Notes: generated by a model not told the origin, from the sequence alone. A DNA stretch of 64,000 nucleotides from Diplonema papillatum (GCA_030068145.1 JAPJBO010000881.1:30767-94766), one strand, 5' to 3'. Counted from the stretch's first letter, positions 1 through 11,516 are shown. Numbers and translations: made by a program.

Positions 1-66
1 CAGCACGCGGACGATCGCTCCCAACCAGTTGAACGGAGTGCGAGCTTGCATCATGGCACTCTTTCT

Positions 67-274
67 TTACACGGTGAAGTCCAACCTCAGAAGCTGTAGT
101 TAAAGAGGGTGTGCCCGAGTCGCACCCGAAACGCGGGTGTGATACCCGCATTTGGTCCGCGTCAGGGTGCTGTAACCAAAACGCGCGTGTAAATCCACAC
201 CAGGGCGGGTGTGCTACCCGCTTTTTAAACTCCAGCTTCAACTAGAGCTACCGAGGCTAGACTCCACCGTGTAA
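67..274. mobile_element. MITE-like element, ACACGGTG terminal inverted repeats
   Basis: About 208 bp. The left end reads TTACACGGTGAAGTCCAACC and the right end is its imperfect inverse (GACTCCACCGTGTAA). The interior is built from short GTGT/ACCCGC repeats and has no coding potential. A shorter copy lies at 61588-61720 and a stub near 1030. The terminal inverted repeats and lack of an ORF fit a non-autonomous DNA transposon. A target-site duplication is not clear. Confidence 0.6.
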
Positions 275-604
275 GCCTCCCCCGCCGAAGAACGAGGCGC
301 GACGGCACCGCGGCGAAAAAACAAGGAAAAATAAAGCCCCGGAGGGCCCTCAATGGGGCCGTTCCCTGTTTACGGAGTCTTACACTCCCCCCTCCCTTTT
401 CCCCCCCTTTGAGTTCTTTTCTTTTCTCCTTTTCTACTTCACAGTTCTTTTCGGAGAAACCTTAATGCTATCGAACATGCATGCGAGGCAGTGTCCCGCC
501 CAAAAATATGGAACGAAGACACTCGGTCAAAAAAAAGCTCGGGCCCTGATTGTTTTCCAGAGTTCTTTTTTGGGGTTTGCGCTAGAAAAAACCACACACG
601 CTTC
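275..604. other. non-coding, simple C/T-rich sequence
   Basis: No credible gene. It holds a C- and T-rich stretch (390-440) and, at about 445-505, a weak copy of the dispersed repeat described at 6530-6605 (CATGCATGCGAGGCAGTGT). Short ORFs here run through repeats on both strands. Confidence 0.5.
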
Positions 605-848
605 ACCAAACAAACATTTTTTTGTATAGGCACCTGCATTGTAGGAAATGTTTGCGGAGACTGCCAGTTGCGATAGACAAAGGAGGTAAATGTGCTGTAA
701 CCCACACGAAACACAGGGAAATCTGGGTTCTGTGGCGGGCGTAAGCGTTCAACAAAAAAGGCCCACTTTGTAGTTGTATTGTTTTCTCCCCCCTCTAGCC
801 TCCTTCGAAATGAGCACAAGGCAGTCCCTCGAGTACTTCTTTCCCAAC
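605..848 (+). repeat. dispersed repeat family 'AGGAGGTAAA' (copy 1)
   Basis: About 240 bp: a TTTTTGTATA start, then AAAGGAGGTAAATGTGCTGT, CCACACGAAACACAGG, GGCGGGCGTAAGCGTTCAAC and CCTCTAGCCTCCTTCGAAAT. Other + copies are at about 24408-24600, 24945-25150, 41806-41915 and 46283-46515. Minus copies are at 7945-8048, where it runs into poly(T), and near 16380-16450. A derived form is the 3' flank of the secreted-protein gene and its copies (22370-24290). No coding capacity is seen; it may be a SINE-like or MITE-like element. Confidence 0.7.
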
Positions 849-1489
849 GGCTTCATTAAATGTGTGCCGCTTGCACATTTTGCCGATCTTTTTCAGTCGA
901 AAATTCCCCGTTGAAGAACCTGATCAGGCCCGGCATTCAAGAATGAAGGAAAGAACAAACCGAATCTAAAAGCCAAAATGAGTCCGGCTCGTCTCGATGG
1001 GGGAGGGATCGACTTTGCGCGGCGGTGCCAACCTCAGAAGCTGGTGTTAAAAGAGTGTAGCTTCGGAGGCACCGCGCGCTGTTTTCACTGGCTCAAGACC
1101 CAAGAAAGTCGGCTGAAATTGAAAAGAAATGCACACAAAAAAAGTAAGTAGAACCCTGAAACGGCGGTCCCGAAACCCCGTTTGCCGCGAGGTAGGTAGC
1201 ACTGAAGCTGCACAACAACAGACAGCATTGCAGGAGTTGACTGCTTTCCGGAGAGTACAGGTGAGTTGCGGCACTCCCTTTGCGAGTTTACGGGTGTCGC
1301 TCTCACAGGAGTTACTCCGTCGCGTTAGCCCCCAGCTCCGTCCACTTTTTTGACATCGAACGTTATTCCAGCAACGACAAAGAACGAGAGACAGTCTTGA
1401 AAATTGTTCCATTGGAGGTTAATCCGGCTGGCGGGCGCCTGCCGACTGCCGACCTTCAGAAAATTATCTTCCACGTACCATCCGGCCAA
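849..1489. other. no gene recognised
   Basis: Several short overlapping ORFs on both strands have no recognisable motif or coding bias. A fragment of the 67-274 element (CCTCAGAAGCTGGTGTTAAA) lies near 1030. Confidence 0.4.
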
Positions 1490-1812
1490 GGCTTACGCTC
1501 CGTTTCGGTCTCAGAAAATACGTGTGGTCCACATGTGGACGCTCAAGGTTAGAGGGAAAAAAACCTTCCCCCCTATGTGCGGCGGGCACAAAAAATAGTG
1601 TCACTATGGCGACACGTGGCTGCGGCCTTGGCGACTTGTGGGCCTAGACACACCCTGCATGTGGACCAACCTGTAAGCGCATGTGGTGGAAAAAATAAAT
1701 CAAAATCCACATGCGGTATCTGCGGACCCACACGTGGAAGCACACGCGGGGGAAAAAAAAATCCAAAATTAACGTGTGGAAAATCACGCGTTCAACACGT
1801 GGAGCGTAAGCC
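1490..1812 (+). mobile_element. MITE with GGCTTACGCTCC terminal inverted repeats (copy 1)
   Basis: About 323 bp bounded by GGCTTACGCTC and its exact inverse GGAGCGTAAGCC. Inside are several palindromes of the CCACATGTGG and CCACACGTGG type and a stem of the form GAGGGAAAAAAACCTTCCCCC. A second full copy is at 40231-40528. A minus copy with an insertion is at 25184-25696 and a left-end fragment at 25993-26068. No transposase is in the window, so the element is non-autonomous. Confidence 0.75.
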
Positions 1813-4007
1813 TAGCCATCCGCACACGACTACTCGCAGGGGAATAGGGCGGTCTTTTTTCACGATTTCCACGGTTTTGCGGTTTGGGGAACGTGTCAGT
1901 TAGACAGCATATAGCGCGTGGCACGGCCGTACTTGGAAGGCGAGACGAGAGGCACCGTTGTCAAAGGGCAAAACCACGTAACAATTGTGACCTCGGCATC
2001 GCAGCTGCAGCATACTGCAAAGACACTCACCGCGTGCGTGGCGCTTAGTACGAAACATACACTCACCGAAGATATGCCACAAAAGCTTTCACTCTAAAAG
2101 AACGACGACGGTAGGTTTCGAGTTTTGGGCTTCTGATGTTTTTCATTAAGGAATTGGCTTGTGGAGGTGATTCTGCCTTGTTCTTGCATTCTGCAGCCAT
2201 TCCTTCAGCCTAAACGAGCATCCAACCAGTTATTCTGGATTTCCCGAGCATTTTGGGACCAGGAGACTTTGAACCCCTGGATCCTCGAGCGAACTTTCAG
2301 GATCGTGAACCTAGGAAATCCAGATCCTTCAATCCAGGCTCAGCAAAGGGCAGGACAAGAAAGCTGCTCGGGCGAAACATTTCCCATACCGCGAAACCGT
2401 GAAAAAGTCAAAAAACTCAGACCCACCCTGGTCCCCTGGTCACTTGGATTCTGTCGAAAACTTGCTCTCTGAAAAAAGGATCTTCTTGTCAGAAGCACAA
2501 CAAAAAAAAAAAAGCTCTCCAGTACTGAGGAGAGACTGGCCGTCGACGATACCACATGCCCGCAATTCATTCTGAACACTTCTTCGAAACGCAAAGCTGG
2601 GCAGTGGCGACACTTGTCGCGCCCACGGGGGTTGCTATGCCCCCGTCGACGCGACAGATTTTTGCTCCACGAACCGACTGCCGGCGTATTCTAGCAGCTA
2701 TTCATTCTCGAGAGAAACGTGGGGTTCTGGCGCTCTTGCTACAAATCGTAGTTTTACGGTGTGCCGCGGGTGGCCTGCTACACGGGCCAGCAAAGAAATG
2801 TCACCAACCAGCGTCCTTTCCATTGAAAACCTGTGGGTTCCACGCCCGGTGCCCCCGCATCTGGTAAAGACCCACGAACCACGCACATAATTATTGGTCC
2901 CCGGGTCTCTTTTTCACGGTTCTCTTCATCGGAGCTCATCGCGATCAGAAAACCGTCGAAAAAGGTCTTTTATGCGGACCAAGAAAATATCCAACTTTTT
3001 CCCAGATTTCCAAAATGCATCTTGGATTCAAGGTACCTCTTCTGTTCAAGGTACCTCCTGTATTCGACCCCCCCCCAGTAAAGAAACCTGAAAAAAAAAA
3101 AAAGCAACTGAAGCTGTCATCGAAACGCACTTCTGGCAATCGACGACCCAGCCTTGTCAGTGCGCTGCGAACGTTTGAAGCCCTCGCATTCCATCCAGGT
3201 TCACCCCACCTTGAATCCAAGCGTCGGCAAATTGCATCAACAAGTGTTCCATTTCTTTTTTTTTTTTTTTTTTTTTTTTTAGGTCAAGCCGGCTGGCTTG
3301 CAACGGCCGAACGTGACCTCTCACGCACTTTACCCTATGCGGACGGGACACATGTTCATCAGAGGGGGTTCTAGGACCGGTAGGATGGATCCCCACGCTC
3401 TCGTTCTTGATTAATGAAGACGTTCTTGTCGAATGCTTTCGCCGTAGTTCGTCTTGCTGGTTGCCCTTCAATGTATCGCGTACGGCCAAGAAGACGCAGG
3501 CAGCGTGTTTTGGTGACCGATTAGAATTCCTAACCAAAAACGCGCAAAATGCGAACTTGCACTCCAAAAAATGACACGGTGGAGTGGGGAAAACGATTAA
3601 CCGGCACGCACAGACAAAACTTGTCGTTGTAGCAAGAAATGCCCCTCTCCAGCGAGATGCGCACAAGATGCTATCTACCTATCTAAAAAGTGACAGTGGT
3701 CAGAAACGTTTTAGCAACTCAAGTTGCGTACGCTGTACACGTGCTAACCCACCACCTTGTGCCCTGTCCTGACTTTACAAAGACCTCACCGGCCTCGCAT
3801 GTCAATCGGAGACTCGAAAGTACTGATTCCTTTCGTATCACGCTCCATGTTATCTTTGAAGAAGACTTTGAACAAAACAGTGTGGTGTCCTGCCTTAACA
3901 TTAACCTAGGATCCCACTCGTTGTACTATTTCATGCTGACTACTCCATAACGCTACCCTTTTCTATGCACGTTCTCTTCGTTTCCTTTTCCAAAAGAGCC
4001 CATTATT
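1813..4007. other. gene-poor stretch with repeat debris
   Basis: No supported gene. A degenerate copy of the ~55-bp module (GAGACTTTGAACCCC then CGAGCGAACTTTCA) lies at about 2260-2302. A poly(T) run is at 3254-3281. A degenerate copy of the family described at 26270-26460 (GGCAGCGTGTTTTGGTGA) lies at about 3490-3620. A degenerate copy of the 6530-6605 repeat is near 3855-3910. Confidence 0.4.
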
Positions 4008-4065
4008 CGGTCACCCGGAGACTTAAAACCCCCGGCGTTTCAAGCGAGCTACCACTTTGAAAGCA
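4008..4065 (+). repeat. dispersed ~55-bp module, single copy
   Basis: Reads GGTCACCCGGAGACTTAAAA, then CCCCCGGCG and TTTCAAGCGAGCTACCACTT. This is the conserved module that makes up the large arrays at 29-36 kb and 57-58 kb. Other single + copies are at about 5943-5990, 16186-16245, 28378-28440 and 45676-45735. Minus copies are at about 11652, 12150 and 12658. Confidence 0.8.
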
Positions 4066-4253
4066 TGGTCTAACGATCCTTTGTTCTCGCTACCTGCCCT
4101 CATATACAGATTGGACACAGAAATGCATTCAACAAACCGAGCCGGGGGTCCTTTTTCTTCTTCTTGTCGTGTGGTAAATCTCATGACGGCAGCCCCATCC
4201 TGAAGTGCAAATACTGCCGACGCGTCACTGCTGTTGCTGCATAACAAGTTCAA

Positions 4254-4285
<32 letters not shown>
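4254..4285. repeat. (ACT)n microsatellite
   Basis: Ten to eleven uninterrupted trinucleotide repeats. The long minus-strand ORF that reads through it as poly-valine is an artefact. Confidence 0.95.
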
Positions 4286-4384
4286 GTGTGGTAAATGTGG
4301 CAAACCCACAATGATCATTGACAGCTGGTTCGCTTCGACCCAGCCAGGTTGCCCACTCTGCAGCCTAGCTCCTGATAGTGTCTT

Positions 4385-4920
4385 GCCCTTGAGCAGGTTG
4401 CCCCTTGGCGGCGTGGACCCAGCCCATGGCGAGGCCGTCGTCCAGCCCGCACCCCAGCTCGAGACCGCGCAGACCGGCAAGTGCCGCGCGGCCTCGCCGA
4501 AGGTCAGCAGCTCGACCTGCAGGAACCGGAAGCTGTCCTTGCAGCTCGACCTGCAGGAACCGGAAGCTGTCCTTGCAGCTCGACCTGCAGGAACCGGAAG
4601 CTGTCCTTGCAGCCCGACCTGCAGGAACCGGAAGCTGTCCTTGCAGCTCGACCTGCAGGAACCGGAAGCTGTCCTTGCAGCTCGACCTGCAGGAACCGGA
4701 AGCTGTCCTTGCAGCTCGACCTGCAGGAACCGGAAGCTGTCCTTGCAGCTCGACCTGCAGGAACCGGAAGCTGTCCTTGCAGCCCTCGAGCGGGCCCGCG
4801 AACAGCGTCTTCGCGCAGAACCGCTCGCACGCCGCCAGCTGCTTTTCCGTAGCAACCGGTGCCGATCGCAGCACAAAGCGCACCGCGGCGGCGGAACAAA
4901 CGCGTCCCATCTGCTGTAAC
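4385..4920. pseudogene. GC-rich coding-like fragment disrupted by a 34-bp tandem repeat
   Basis: A sharply GC-rich island with no stops in several frames, so both strands give long ORFs. About eight copies of a 34-bp unit (CTGCAGGAACCGGAAGCTGT within it) sit at about 4504-4782. Because 34 is not a multiple of three, each unit shifts the frame, so the array cannot keep one peptide. With one unit, the minus strand reads a plausible peptide (ATEKQLAACERFCAK, then KDSFRFLQVEL, then LTFGEA). The + strand gives an equally plausible helix (PEAVLAALERAREQ), so the strand is unresolved. The 3' edge (CAAACGCGTCCCATCTGCTG) recurs at about 18880-18910. It is probably a remnant of a gene whose parent is outside the window. 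Confidence 0.5.
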
Positions 4921-4989
4921 GTAGAACACGGTGTGTGCACAGTGCGTTGCTCAGGGTAGTCGAAGGCCTGACAAACGCTAATGCAACAA

Positions 4990-5340
4990 ATTTCCCGAAA
5001 GTGAGCGAAGGACGTATCTGCGGCTGCTGCGGCAGTTGCCCGGTGGTAACCCCACACGCAGAACGCGGGGAAGGGGAACGTGTTTTTCTCAACTACATTG
5101 AAGCCCCTTCCCGACCGTAGCATCCGAGGAAGGTGCAAACATGGAGGGTGCTACGGTAGCCGTGCACGGGTCTTGGGCGCGTGCCTCGTGCAGGGCGGGT
5201 GCTTTGTATTCCGCCGCGAGTTCGCTCCTGGTGCAGTCCGGAGAGACCGGCGCCGAGTTTCGGCTCACAGCCGGTTCCCTCGGGCGGCAACCTTAAGGGA
5301 GAGAGAGTGCCAGACACAATCCATCTTAAAAAGGACCACG
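4990..5340 (+). repeat. ~350-bp direct repeat, copy A
   Basis: Near-identical to 54995-55345 inside MEMO intron 1, with a handful of substitutions and small indels. The flanks carry the recurring motif CTAATGCAACAAATTT (4980, 5347, 5785 and, slightly changed, 46954) or, at the other locus, CTGGGCTATACTC. Copy A has a 51-codon ORF from an ATG at 5142, but copy B has an early stop in that frame, so no protein is claimed. Confidence 0.75.
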
Positions 5341-6529
5341 CACACTAATGCAACAAATTTGGACGTCCTAGCGAACGCCGAGAAGAAGAAAGCCGACGCG
5401 CAACGGGCGGGGTGCAGACCGGGATCGTCAACCAACCGCCCGACAGCGGCTGCAGCGGCAGCAACAGCGGCAGCGACATCGACAGCGGCGACGTCGCGAG
5501 GACGCACGGAAGGACCCGCGGCACAGCACCAGTCCATTCCCCACGCGGGGGGGGATGGCCGTGAAACCCTCCCCCGGGATGACGAAGGCCGGGGAGAGCC
5601 GGGGGCAGTGAAGTAACGAAGCCCGCGAACGGTGGGTGGTGACCCCTCCGAACAGTCTCCCTGGCCCTGGCCCACGCCTGATGCCGCAACCCCTTAACCC
5701 GGGCGGCGGCGCTTTGGCATGAGCCAGGAACCTCAAGGGGAGCAGCGCGAGAGGCATCATCCACGCTTCAAAGGCCCACACACACTAATGCAACAAATTT
5801 GCAACCGTGGGCCGCCAGTCAACCCCCTGCTGATAGTCTGCTGATAGACTGTGTAATACACAGCAGCAGGCAAATCGATGTTCCAGGAGATAAGGCGAAC
5901 TGACTCAAGCCGCCTTCAGGTGGACCACCCCCCCCCTCACAAAGGTCATACAGAGATTTTAAAACCCCGGAGTTTCAAGCGAACTTTCACCCCCACCCGC
6001 TCCCTTTCGAAACGGCATACACCGCATCTCAACCCAAATTTTTTTTCAAAACCAGATCCAACTACAACGACACCTCCCCCTCTCGAGCTCTGACTTTGGA
6101 TTGGTCTGCGTTCAAGAGCGAAACCTGAGACAAAGAACGAGGTGCACACAACAACGCGGTGAAAAAACACAGGGGGCTAGTCCCTCAAGGTTTCGTACCC
6201 CACTTTCGGAGCCGCACACACTCCCCTTTTTTATGGAAACAACCGCGGTTGTCATTATTAAAAAGTGACGGGTTGGCAGCGTACTGTGGAAATTACCATA
6301 CAGGTGATAGCACATACGCACTGACAAAAATGCCGGCTGTACCACTTACCGATGTCGATTGGGATGCGATCCCGGTGGCCGAGTTCCCGCCTATCGCCAG
6401 GCCGGTGGCAGGACATTCGAGGTGCGTGTTCTTCCCTTCGTGTGACAGCACACACGACCGTGCGCGTAAATAATAAGAGCCACGTCACTTTTTACCTCTT
6501 TCTATTTTGCATCCCTTTCCTAGACAACA

Positions 6530-6605
6530 TCTTCCTCGAAGAAGACTTGATGCTAGCATCAACCATGCATGAGAGGCAGTGCTCTGCCTAAACAATAAAC
6601 TAAGA
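6530..6605 (+). repeat. dispersed repeat 'GATGCTAGCATCAA'
   Basis: Consensus parts are GAAGAAGACTTGATGCTAGC, CATGAGAGGCAGTG and AAACAATAAACTAAG. Copies are at about 6765-6815, 10340-10395, 10525-10570, 56843-56910 and 62232-62300, with weak ones at 445-505 and 3855-3910. The core GATGCTAGCATC is a perfect palindrome. Confidence 0.7.
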
Positions 6606-7027
6606 TTTCCCCCCCGGGCGGCACAGAGAAAGAAGAACTACTCTACGGCACCAGAAAGTCCGAAAATACCATGGCAAAGAAAGTAGAAGAAAAGAAGTTG
6701 TCGACAACGAAAGAAAGAAAGAAGAAAAAGAGGAAAAATAAAGAACAGAAAATAAGACTCTGCATTCCGCGAAGAAGACTTGATGCTAGCATCAAACACA
6801 CATGAGAGGCCCAGCCTTAGCAGAATGTGGCAGGTAGCTTAGAATAGACCAAAGCACACAATCAACGGAACAAGTTTAAGTTTAAAAAAATGGAAACAGC
6901 GACCGTCGAACGACAGCAACCTTTACGCCTCACAAGGGGTTCGTGGGCTGCACCGATAGATAGCCGCAGTAGCCGTTGCTCAGTCGACGAAAAGCATCTC
7001 ACTCCAAACGGGGCGGGAGCCCCGAAC

Positions 7028-7150
7028 CTTTTTGTGTTAACAACGCATTGTTGGTACTAAACAGTTAGCAGTTGGCAGCGTATTAATTTTGCATGAAACT
7101 TACCAAAACAGGTGAGTTCCCGCTAGTGCGCACAAACAACAGAAATCGTA
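7028..7150 (+). repeat. dispersed repeat 'AACAATGCATTGTT' (copy 1)
   Basis: Begins TTTTTGTGTTAACAACGCAT, then GTTGGCAGCGTATTA, CATGAAACTTACC and CAGGTGAGTTCCCGCTAGTG. Better copies are at 16463-16570 and 17080-17190. A minus-strand copy at 47868-47945 overlaps the upstream end of the long ORF at 48 kb. The internal CAGGTGAGT resembles a 5' splice site, but no exon is recognised next to it. Confidence 0.65.
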
Positions 7151-7944
7151 AATGACTCATACTCATTTTGTTTTTAAGCCGATACGCGAGGTTGCTCGGA
7201 CACGGTTGTAGGGGTCTTCTTCCCGAGACGGATTCGCCTGTGCTCTCGTAGCACGGGTGGTCCTGACTGTGACGAGCTACGACTAGCCGCCTGGCAAACC
7301 AGACTTCGCACCGCTGTCCTGTCTGCAGGCAATCAAGGCTTCATGCTATTGATGGGCTCGCCTTATGTGTCCGTGGCGGCTTAAAGGACCGAAACACACG
7401 GTGCAGATGAGACCAGTGCGGTGTTCGGCACATATCCATTCCAATCACTTGCAATCCCCGCTTCCTCCAAACACTCCTCCAAGCTCTCTCTGCGGCCAAC
7501 CTTTTGCAGCACCGACTTTCATAACCACGACCTAACCGCTCGAAAGAAACTCTGTTGAAAGCCCTTGCGCCCCCAGAGTCTCTGAAGCTAGCACAATCAC
7601 CCTTAACGGCCGCTCCAAGGACCCTCAAGCAGCGAACTTTAACCCTTTACGGACGGGGGGTCATTTTGTCGAAAAGGCTTCCGAAGAACCCATTTGTCGA
7701 AAGTCAAGTACCTTTAACTCTGAAAAAAACCTGAAACACGAGCTGGAGTTCGGACACTCGACCTCCGGAGTGAAGGCATGTCAAAAAGGGATCAATGTTG
7801 GTTGCTGTGAAGAGATGTGTCAAAGCGATCTCTTTCACCCTGAGCTTGGGAAAACCAAAAAAAAAACCGTCGCCGGCATTGTTCTCTCGACGGGGTGCTT
7901 GCAATTCCTCCGCTTGCCTTCTTTAAACCTTTCCAAGGAGCACC

Positions 7945-8047
7945 AGGGTTCCCAATTAGGAGACGTAAAGACGAAGGGGCTGCCTTGTGCTTACTTCGAA
8001 GGAGGCTGGAGGGGGGAGACACAATAGCGCTAAGGAAAAAAGCGGCC

Positions 8048-8113
<66 letters not shown>
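7945..8113 (-). repeat. reversed 'AGGAGGTAAA'-family fragment ending in 65 T
   Basis: On the minus strand this reads 65 A, then a segment matching the internal part of the family (inverse of CTTCGAAGGAGGCTGGAGGG). The pure homopolymer (8049-8113) is the longest in the window. It could be a retroposon tail or a fragile homopolymer in the assembly. Confidence 0.6.
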
Positions 8114-8114
<1 letters not shown>

Positions 8115-8356
8115 AAAAACTGGCGTTACTGGCCGGCTGATTTCTGGAAGGTCTGCATCATGGGTTTTGCGACAACATCTTGATTCTCACCTTACCCGGT
8201 TTGTGCGTCAAGCTGATTCCGCTCCATGGGCGGCATAGCCAAAGCTTACACTGTTGAAAATCGGCTGATTTTGTGCGCGTCTGTCGGTAAAAAAAAGGCT
8301 CGAAATTTAATAATCAGCCGGCTAGTCGGCTGATCGCGCGTACACTGCTCCCACAA

Positions 8357-8680
8357 GACAAGCATCTGCGTTCGACCGTTGTGTTTGTTTTGTACTTGCT
8401 ACGAAGTCAGCCGGCAAAGCCAACCGGGTCGGCTTCTACAGATTGCTGCTGCACATCCAGTTCAAACCACTACTACGTAGAGTGAAGAACCATCCGCTCC
8501 GCACTGAGATGCCCCTTCGCTCCCACCAGCGAAAGGAGACAAGCATCTGCGTTCGACCGTTGTGTTTGTTTTGTACTTGCTACGAAGTCAGCCGGCAAAG
8601 CCAACCGGGTCGGCTTCTACAGATCGCTGCTGCACATCCAGTTCAAACTACTACTACGTAGAGTGAAGAGCCACCCGCTG
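8357..8680 (+). repeat. tandem duplication, ~180-bp period
   Basis: ACAAGCATCTGCGTTCGACC starts at 8357 and again at 8539. The two copies share about 130 bp almost without change, through CAGCCGGCAAAGCCAACCGG and the palindrome CTACTACGTAGAG. No coding function is seen. Confidence 0.85.
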
Positions 8681-9528
8681 GCGGCCCGTAGCCCGCTGTA
8701 CCCCACACCGAGACGCCCCCATCGTCAGTCTTTACCAATTCTGGCAGATTATTGCCAACCTCGGCAGGTTTTTTTTGGATTTTTGGCCAATTTGACAGTT
8801 TCTCGGGGTTTGCGAAGGAGATACACCTCGTCTGAATGCTGCCACGACTCGGGATTCCTGCTGTCACTGCGCTCGAATCTTTTGAATGCAAACACTGCTC
8901 CGTTTTACTCTCGTGGGATGAGACGACCAATGCTGCCAATAGAGCGGAGTAGAAACCCTTCTGCTGTTGTTTTGTCCCTTCTGTTCTCTTGATGTTGGAC
9001 GATTACTATATCCGACGAATACCCAAACATACTTGTACAACGTTTGTATCCGTAGGTATCCTGCACCCCAGTGGACCAACGCACCAGAATCACTGTCTCT
9101 TCGACTGTTGCATCATGGACGGTTGACGAGACGGAGCCAGTGAAGGTTAGCTTCCGTGCAGAGGGCATCTCGGTACACTTGTGCTCGCAAACAAAAGGAG
9201 GTGTCGCTGCGCACCTGCTAGATTCGTCTCCGGATCCGCTTATAGAGTCCTATGGGACGATACCAACAGGGGAAAGGTGGGGGGTTGGGGCAGAAATGTT
9301 CTGGCGAAGTGTTGCAGTACCCCAACAAGTCGACAAGGTGTAGATTGGTCCCTGGACAAGGTGTAGTTGGCCCTGGCTATTTTTTGGATTAAAGAAAGTA
9401 GTGCGAGGGCGTCATCCTCAAGATGCCGTAGCCATGTGCCTACCGAGCGAACCTTGGAAAATGGGTGGATTGGCGTCCCGTTTCGCCTCAGAATACGTGA
9501 GCTGGTCCATCCCCACTTGATAGACCGT
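8681..9528. other. no gene recognised
   Basis: Short ORFs on both strands, none with a recognisable domain. AT-richer than the true genes. Confidence 0.35.
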
Positions 9529-9990
9529 GATAGACCCAAGAATACAGCACCGGGCAATTCGATGCAGCTTTAGGGACTAGAGATGGACATCATGTGATAG
9601 ACCCAAGAATACAGCACCGGGCAATTCGATGCAGCTTTAGGGACTAGAGATGGACATCATGTGATAGACCCAAGAATACAGCACCGGGCAATTCGATGCA
9701 GCTTTAGGGACTAGAGATGGACATCATGTGATAGACCCAAGAATACAGCACCGGGCAATTCGATGCAGCTTTAGGGACTAGAGATGGACATCATGTGATA
9801 GACCCAAGAATACAGCACCGGGCAATTCGATGCAGCTTTAGGGACATCATGTGATAGACCCAAGAATACAGCACCGGGCAATTCGATGCAGCTTTAGGGA
9901 CTAGAGATGGACATCATGTGATAGACCCAAGAATACAGCACCGGGCAATTCGATGCAGCTTTAGGGACTAGAGATGGACCTGAAAGACCG
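9529..9990 (+). repeat. 67-bp minisatellite, 7 copies
   Basis: Units contain GATAGACCCAAGAATACAGC and CAATTCGATGCAGCTTTAGG. Starts of AATACAG fall at 9541, 9608, 9675, 9742, 9809, 9865 and 9932. The period is exactly 67 except for one unit that lost 11 bp. Copies are nearly identical, which suggests recent expansion. Confidence 0.95.
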
Positions 9991-10189
9991 TGGTGGACCG
10001 TGATTCACTGTGATAAACAGCGGCAGGCACTTCGATGCCGTTTCAGCAGATAGGGACGGACCGGCAATGTGGGGTCTGGAGGGTGCAGGTCGCAGGCCCC
10101 GCAGGCACATCGTCATAATTCGCCAGAATCTTTCTGCCCCAGCTCCACGTCCCCCTTTTGGCATTCACCACATACAAAAAAACTAGTAG

Positions 10190-10300
10190 CCCAACGACTG
10201 CGACGCGCGTGCGAAATGTCGGACGCTAGCGTCTCTCAAGAGCATGCGTGACTCAGCCGTGTTTTAAGTGTGAGATGAGAGGCTCACTCTGTCAAAGGAC
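10190..10300 (+). repeat. dispersed repeat 'GTCGGACGCTAGCGTCT' (copy 1)
   Basis: Shares GCGTGCGAAATGTCGGACGC and GAGCATGCGTGACTCAGC with 17318-17440 and 37950-38035. Contains the palindrome GACGCTAGCGTC. Confidence 0.75.
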
Positions 10301-10463
10301 CATACCACATACCAAACTAGTAGCCATCTTCCCCATCCCGCTAGCATCAAACATACATGAGAGACAGTGTCCTAAACATTAAACTAAGATTCCCCCCCCC
10401 ATCATGGTTTCATCCCCAACAGCAGAAGCCATGCACTTCCTTCTTCTCCCACTTTTTTTTTTT

Positions 10464-10485
10464 CACACACACACACACACACACA

Positions 10486-10521
<36 letters not shown>

Positions 10522-10522
10522 T
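10464..10522. repeat. compound (CA)n(CT)n microsatellite
   Basis: A CA tract of about 22 bp runs directly into an interrupted CT tract of about 37 bp. Confidence 0.95.
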
Positions 10523-11516
10523 CTTTCAAGAAGACTTGGTGATATCATCGACACTGCATGCAAGGTAGGCAGTACTGCTCACCATCACCTTCAACCCCCC
10601 AGGACTTCTGACGCGAAGTCGAGCTTAGTGCTGAGAGGGCACTGTAGCAGAGGAATCCTTCGTTATTCCCCAACGGTTCCTTCCCCTTCCCCTCAAAAGC
10701 TGGCTATCGAGCTTTCCCGTTAATGCTGTTTTTGGCTGCTCCAGGATCGCCGAAGACATCGCCGTGAAAGGCGTTCGTTGGTTGCCGCGGATCTCCCTTG
10801 AGTAACACGGCGCCACAAAAAAGCGGTCATCAATTACCCACCAAGTTTTCCCCCGGGTCTCGACGTAGGTTGACGTGGCGGCGCATTTCTCTTTAAAGGC
10901 CCCCCACCCCCTGTCTTGCCCCAACGCTAGTACTCGGGCAAGCATCCGCCTTGTTTTCAGTGTCCGCATTCGATCCAAGGCCCTCCCTTCGCCTTCGACA
11001 ACTCAAGCGAGATTTCTATACAAAGTAGTAAAACCCCAGGGGTTCAGTTAGAGCACCGACGTTTCGGGTTACAAAACCGGGTTTGACCTGAGAGTGTACA
11101 GGGCATTAGCTTCAAAATGCAGTTCTGAACCAAGGTCCAAATTCTCCGACTCATCCTTCTTCCGTAATCCGGGAATAGAGCAACCCCCCCCAACTGAACC
11201 CTGCAAAATTGAAGCAGGAAATAAAAGTCTCGACGACAACGAAACTCGGAAGCCGTCTAACACATGGCTTTCCAACCGCGCAAACCACAAACAACCCCAC
11301 CCCCCGATAGAAGTGCCACAGGTGTACAAGGACTTGCAAGAAGTCAGTGAGAGCCGTACCAGGCGAGAAACAAGGCCAAAAATAGACACATCGCAAATGC
11401 GCAAACCAACCAAACCGCGGACGTTGCTGGCTTCTTGTTAATGATAGGGAGGCCCGGAACTAAACTCGTAGCGAATTTGTTTTTGGTGCCGGTCTCATTA
11501 GTCACAAACTGGCAAG

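Larger units (their letters stand above)
5341..8356. other. gene-poor region of dispersed repeats
   Basis: No supported gene. A module copy is at 5943-5990. Copies of the GATGCTAGCATCAA repeat are at 6530-6605 and 6765-6815, and a copy of the AACAATGCATTGTT repeat at 7028-7150. A reversed copy of the 605-848 family at 7945-8048 ends in poly(T). AACCCTTTACGGACGG near 7641 recurs near 17575. Confidence 0.45.

Noticed and set aside
676..696. Shine-Dalgarno-like AAAGGAGGTAAATG suggesting a bacterial gene start
   Set aside because: It is part of a dispersed eukaryotic repeat present many times (24410, 46345) with no conserved ORF behind it.
4250..5138. 257-280-residue minus-strand ORFs
   Set aside because: They run through an ACT microsatellite (poly-Val) and a frame-rotating 34-bp repeat, so the peptides are not credible as a whole.
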